Assembly: GCA_025363475.1 (NCBI GenBank)
Contig: JANYDS010000021.1
Location: 1 to 61,691, forward strand
Length of the DNA stretch: 61,691 nt
Reading direction: 5' to 3'
Source: Terriglobia bacterium
Lineage (GTDB): Bacteria; Acidobacteriota; Terriglobia; Bryobacterales; Bryobacteraceae
Position numbers and translations under genes: made by a program. Under the pieces are notes generated by a model. That model was given only the letters and a program-made list of their open reading frames with translations. It was not told where the DNA came from and did not search any database. This document shows, piece by piece, positions 61,665-61,691 of this stretch (the stretch's first letter is position 1; every line of letters starts with the position of its first letter).

Positions 61665-61691
61665 CGCTTCTTGTACAGGCCAGCCTTCGAA

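Noticed and set aside
55746-61691. Defined integrative element with attL and attR at the nfrB-start repeats
   Set aside because: The repeats could be attachment scars, but the integrase looks IS91-associated and broken, and no element boundary beyond the repeats was seen. It is kept only as a hypothesis in the findings.
1-61691. CRISPR arrays, rRNA and tRNA genes
   Set aside because: No regularly spaced direct repeats and no recognisable rRNA or tRNA sequence were seen by eye. tRNA detection by reading is unreliable, so a dedicated scan would be needed to be sure.

Overview
The window looks like a chromosomal contig from an acidobacterium of the Bryobacter/Solibacter type. This rests on gene content only: a TonB-dependent receptor with an N-terminal carboxypeptidase-regulatory domain, an NHL-repeat secreted protein, a large secreted protein with the TIGR03437-type C-terminal domain common in Solibacteres, three paralogous secreted six-bladed beta-propellers, and moderately GC-rich DNA with frequent GTG and TTG starts. 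No rRNA, tRNA or CRISPR array was recognised.

Layout. 1-1659 is the 5' part of dnaE, running off the left edge. 1.7-3.3 kb holds an AbiEii-like gene and a dead Phd/VapC pair. 3.3-12.5 kb holds a beta-propeller, a TonB receptor, an NHL protein, a serine hydrolase, transketolase and a GGDEF protein. 13.5-20.9 kb is a paralogue cluster: two beta-propellers flank three HupE/UreJ-like membrane proteins, with an intact VapBC pair inserted. 21-28.8 kb holds an S9 peptidase, dnaJ and grpE, an amidase, a 5'-nucleotidase and hrcA. 28.8-37.9 kb carries the methyl cycle (metK, ahcY) with an ArsR/methyltransferase regulator diverging from ahcY, plus a DUF433/DUF5615 pair, a DUF411 protein and a dead Uma2 gene. 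37.9-42 kb has a glycosyltransferase-methyltransferase fusion, a polytopic membrane protein and infC. 42-44.5 kb is decayed accessory DNA. 44.5-47 kb is argC-argB-N-acetyltransferase. 47-50 kb holds VKOR, a redoxin with an in-frame UGA, a small Cys-containing secreted protein and an ECF sigma/anti-sigma pair. 50-55.9 kb holds an RRM protein, two membrane proteins, an ABC ATPase, a Kbl-type enzyme and an NfrB-like glycosyltransferase. From 55.9 kb to the right edge is a mobile or decaying region with restriction-modification, toxin-antitoxin, IS4 and integrase remnants.

Most notable points. (1) A predicted selenoprotein at 47370-48527: an in-frame UGA replaces the first Cys of a WCPYC redox motif and is followed by a SECIS-like hairpin with a GGUC apical loop. 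(2) The 5' end of the NfrB-like gene recurs three times in the same orientation over about 3.8 kb, each copy followed by a small antitoxin-like gene. (3) At least nine accessory genes (toxins, antitoxins, Uma2, methyltransferase, HNH nuclease, integrase) carry one or a few nonsense or frameshift lesions, while housekeeping genes are intact. (4) A perfect 15-bp inverted repeat abuts the start codon of the gene downstream of ahcY. (5) Three HupE/UreJ paralogues differ in whether they keep the family histidines.

All calls come from reading the sequence and from remembered family features. No database search was run.
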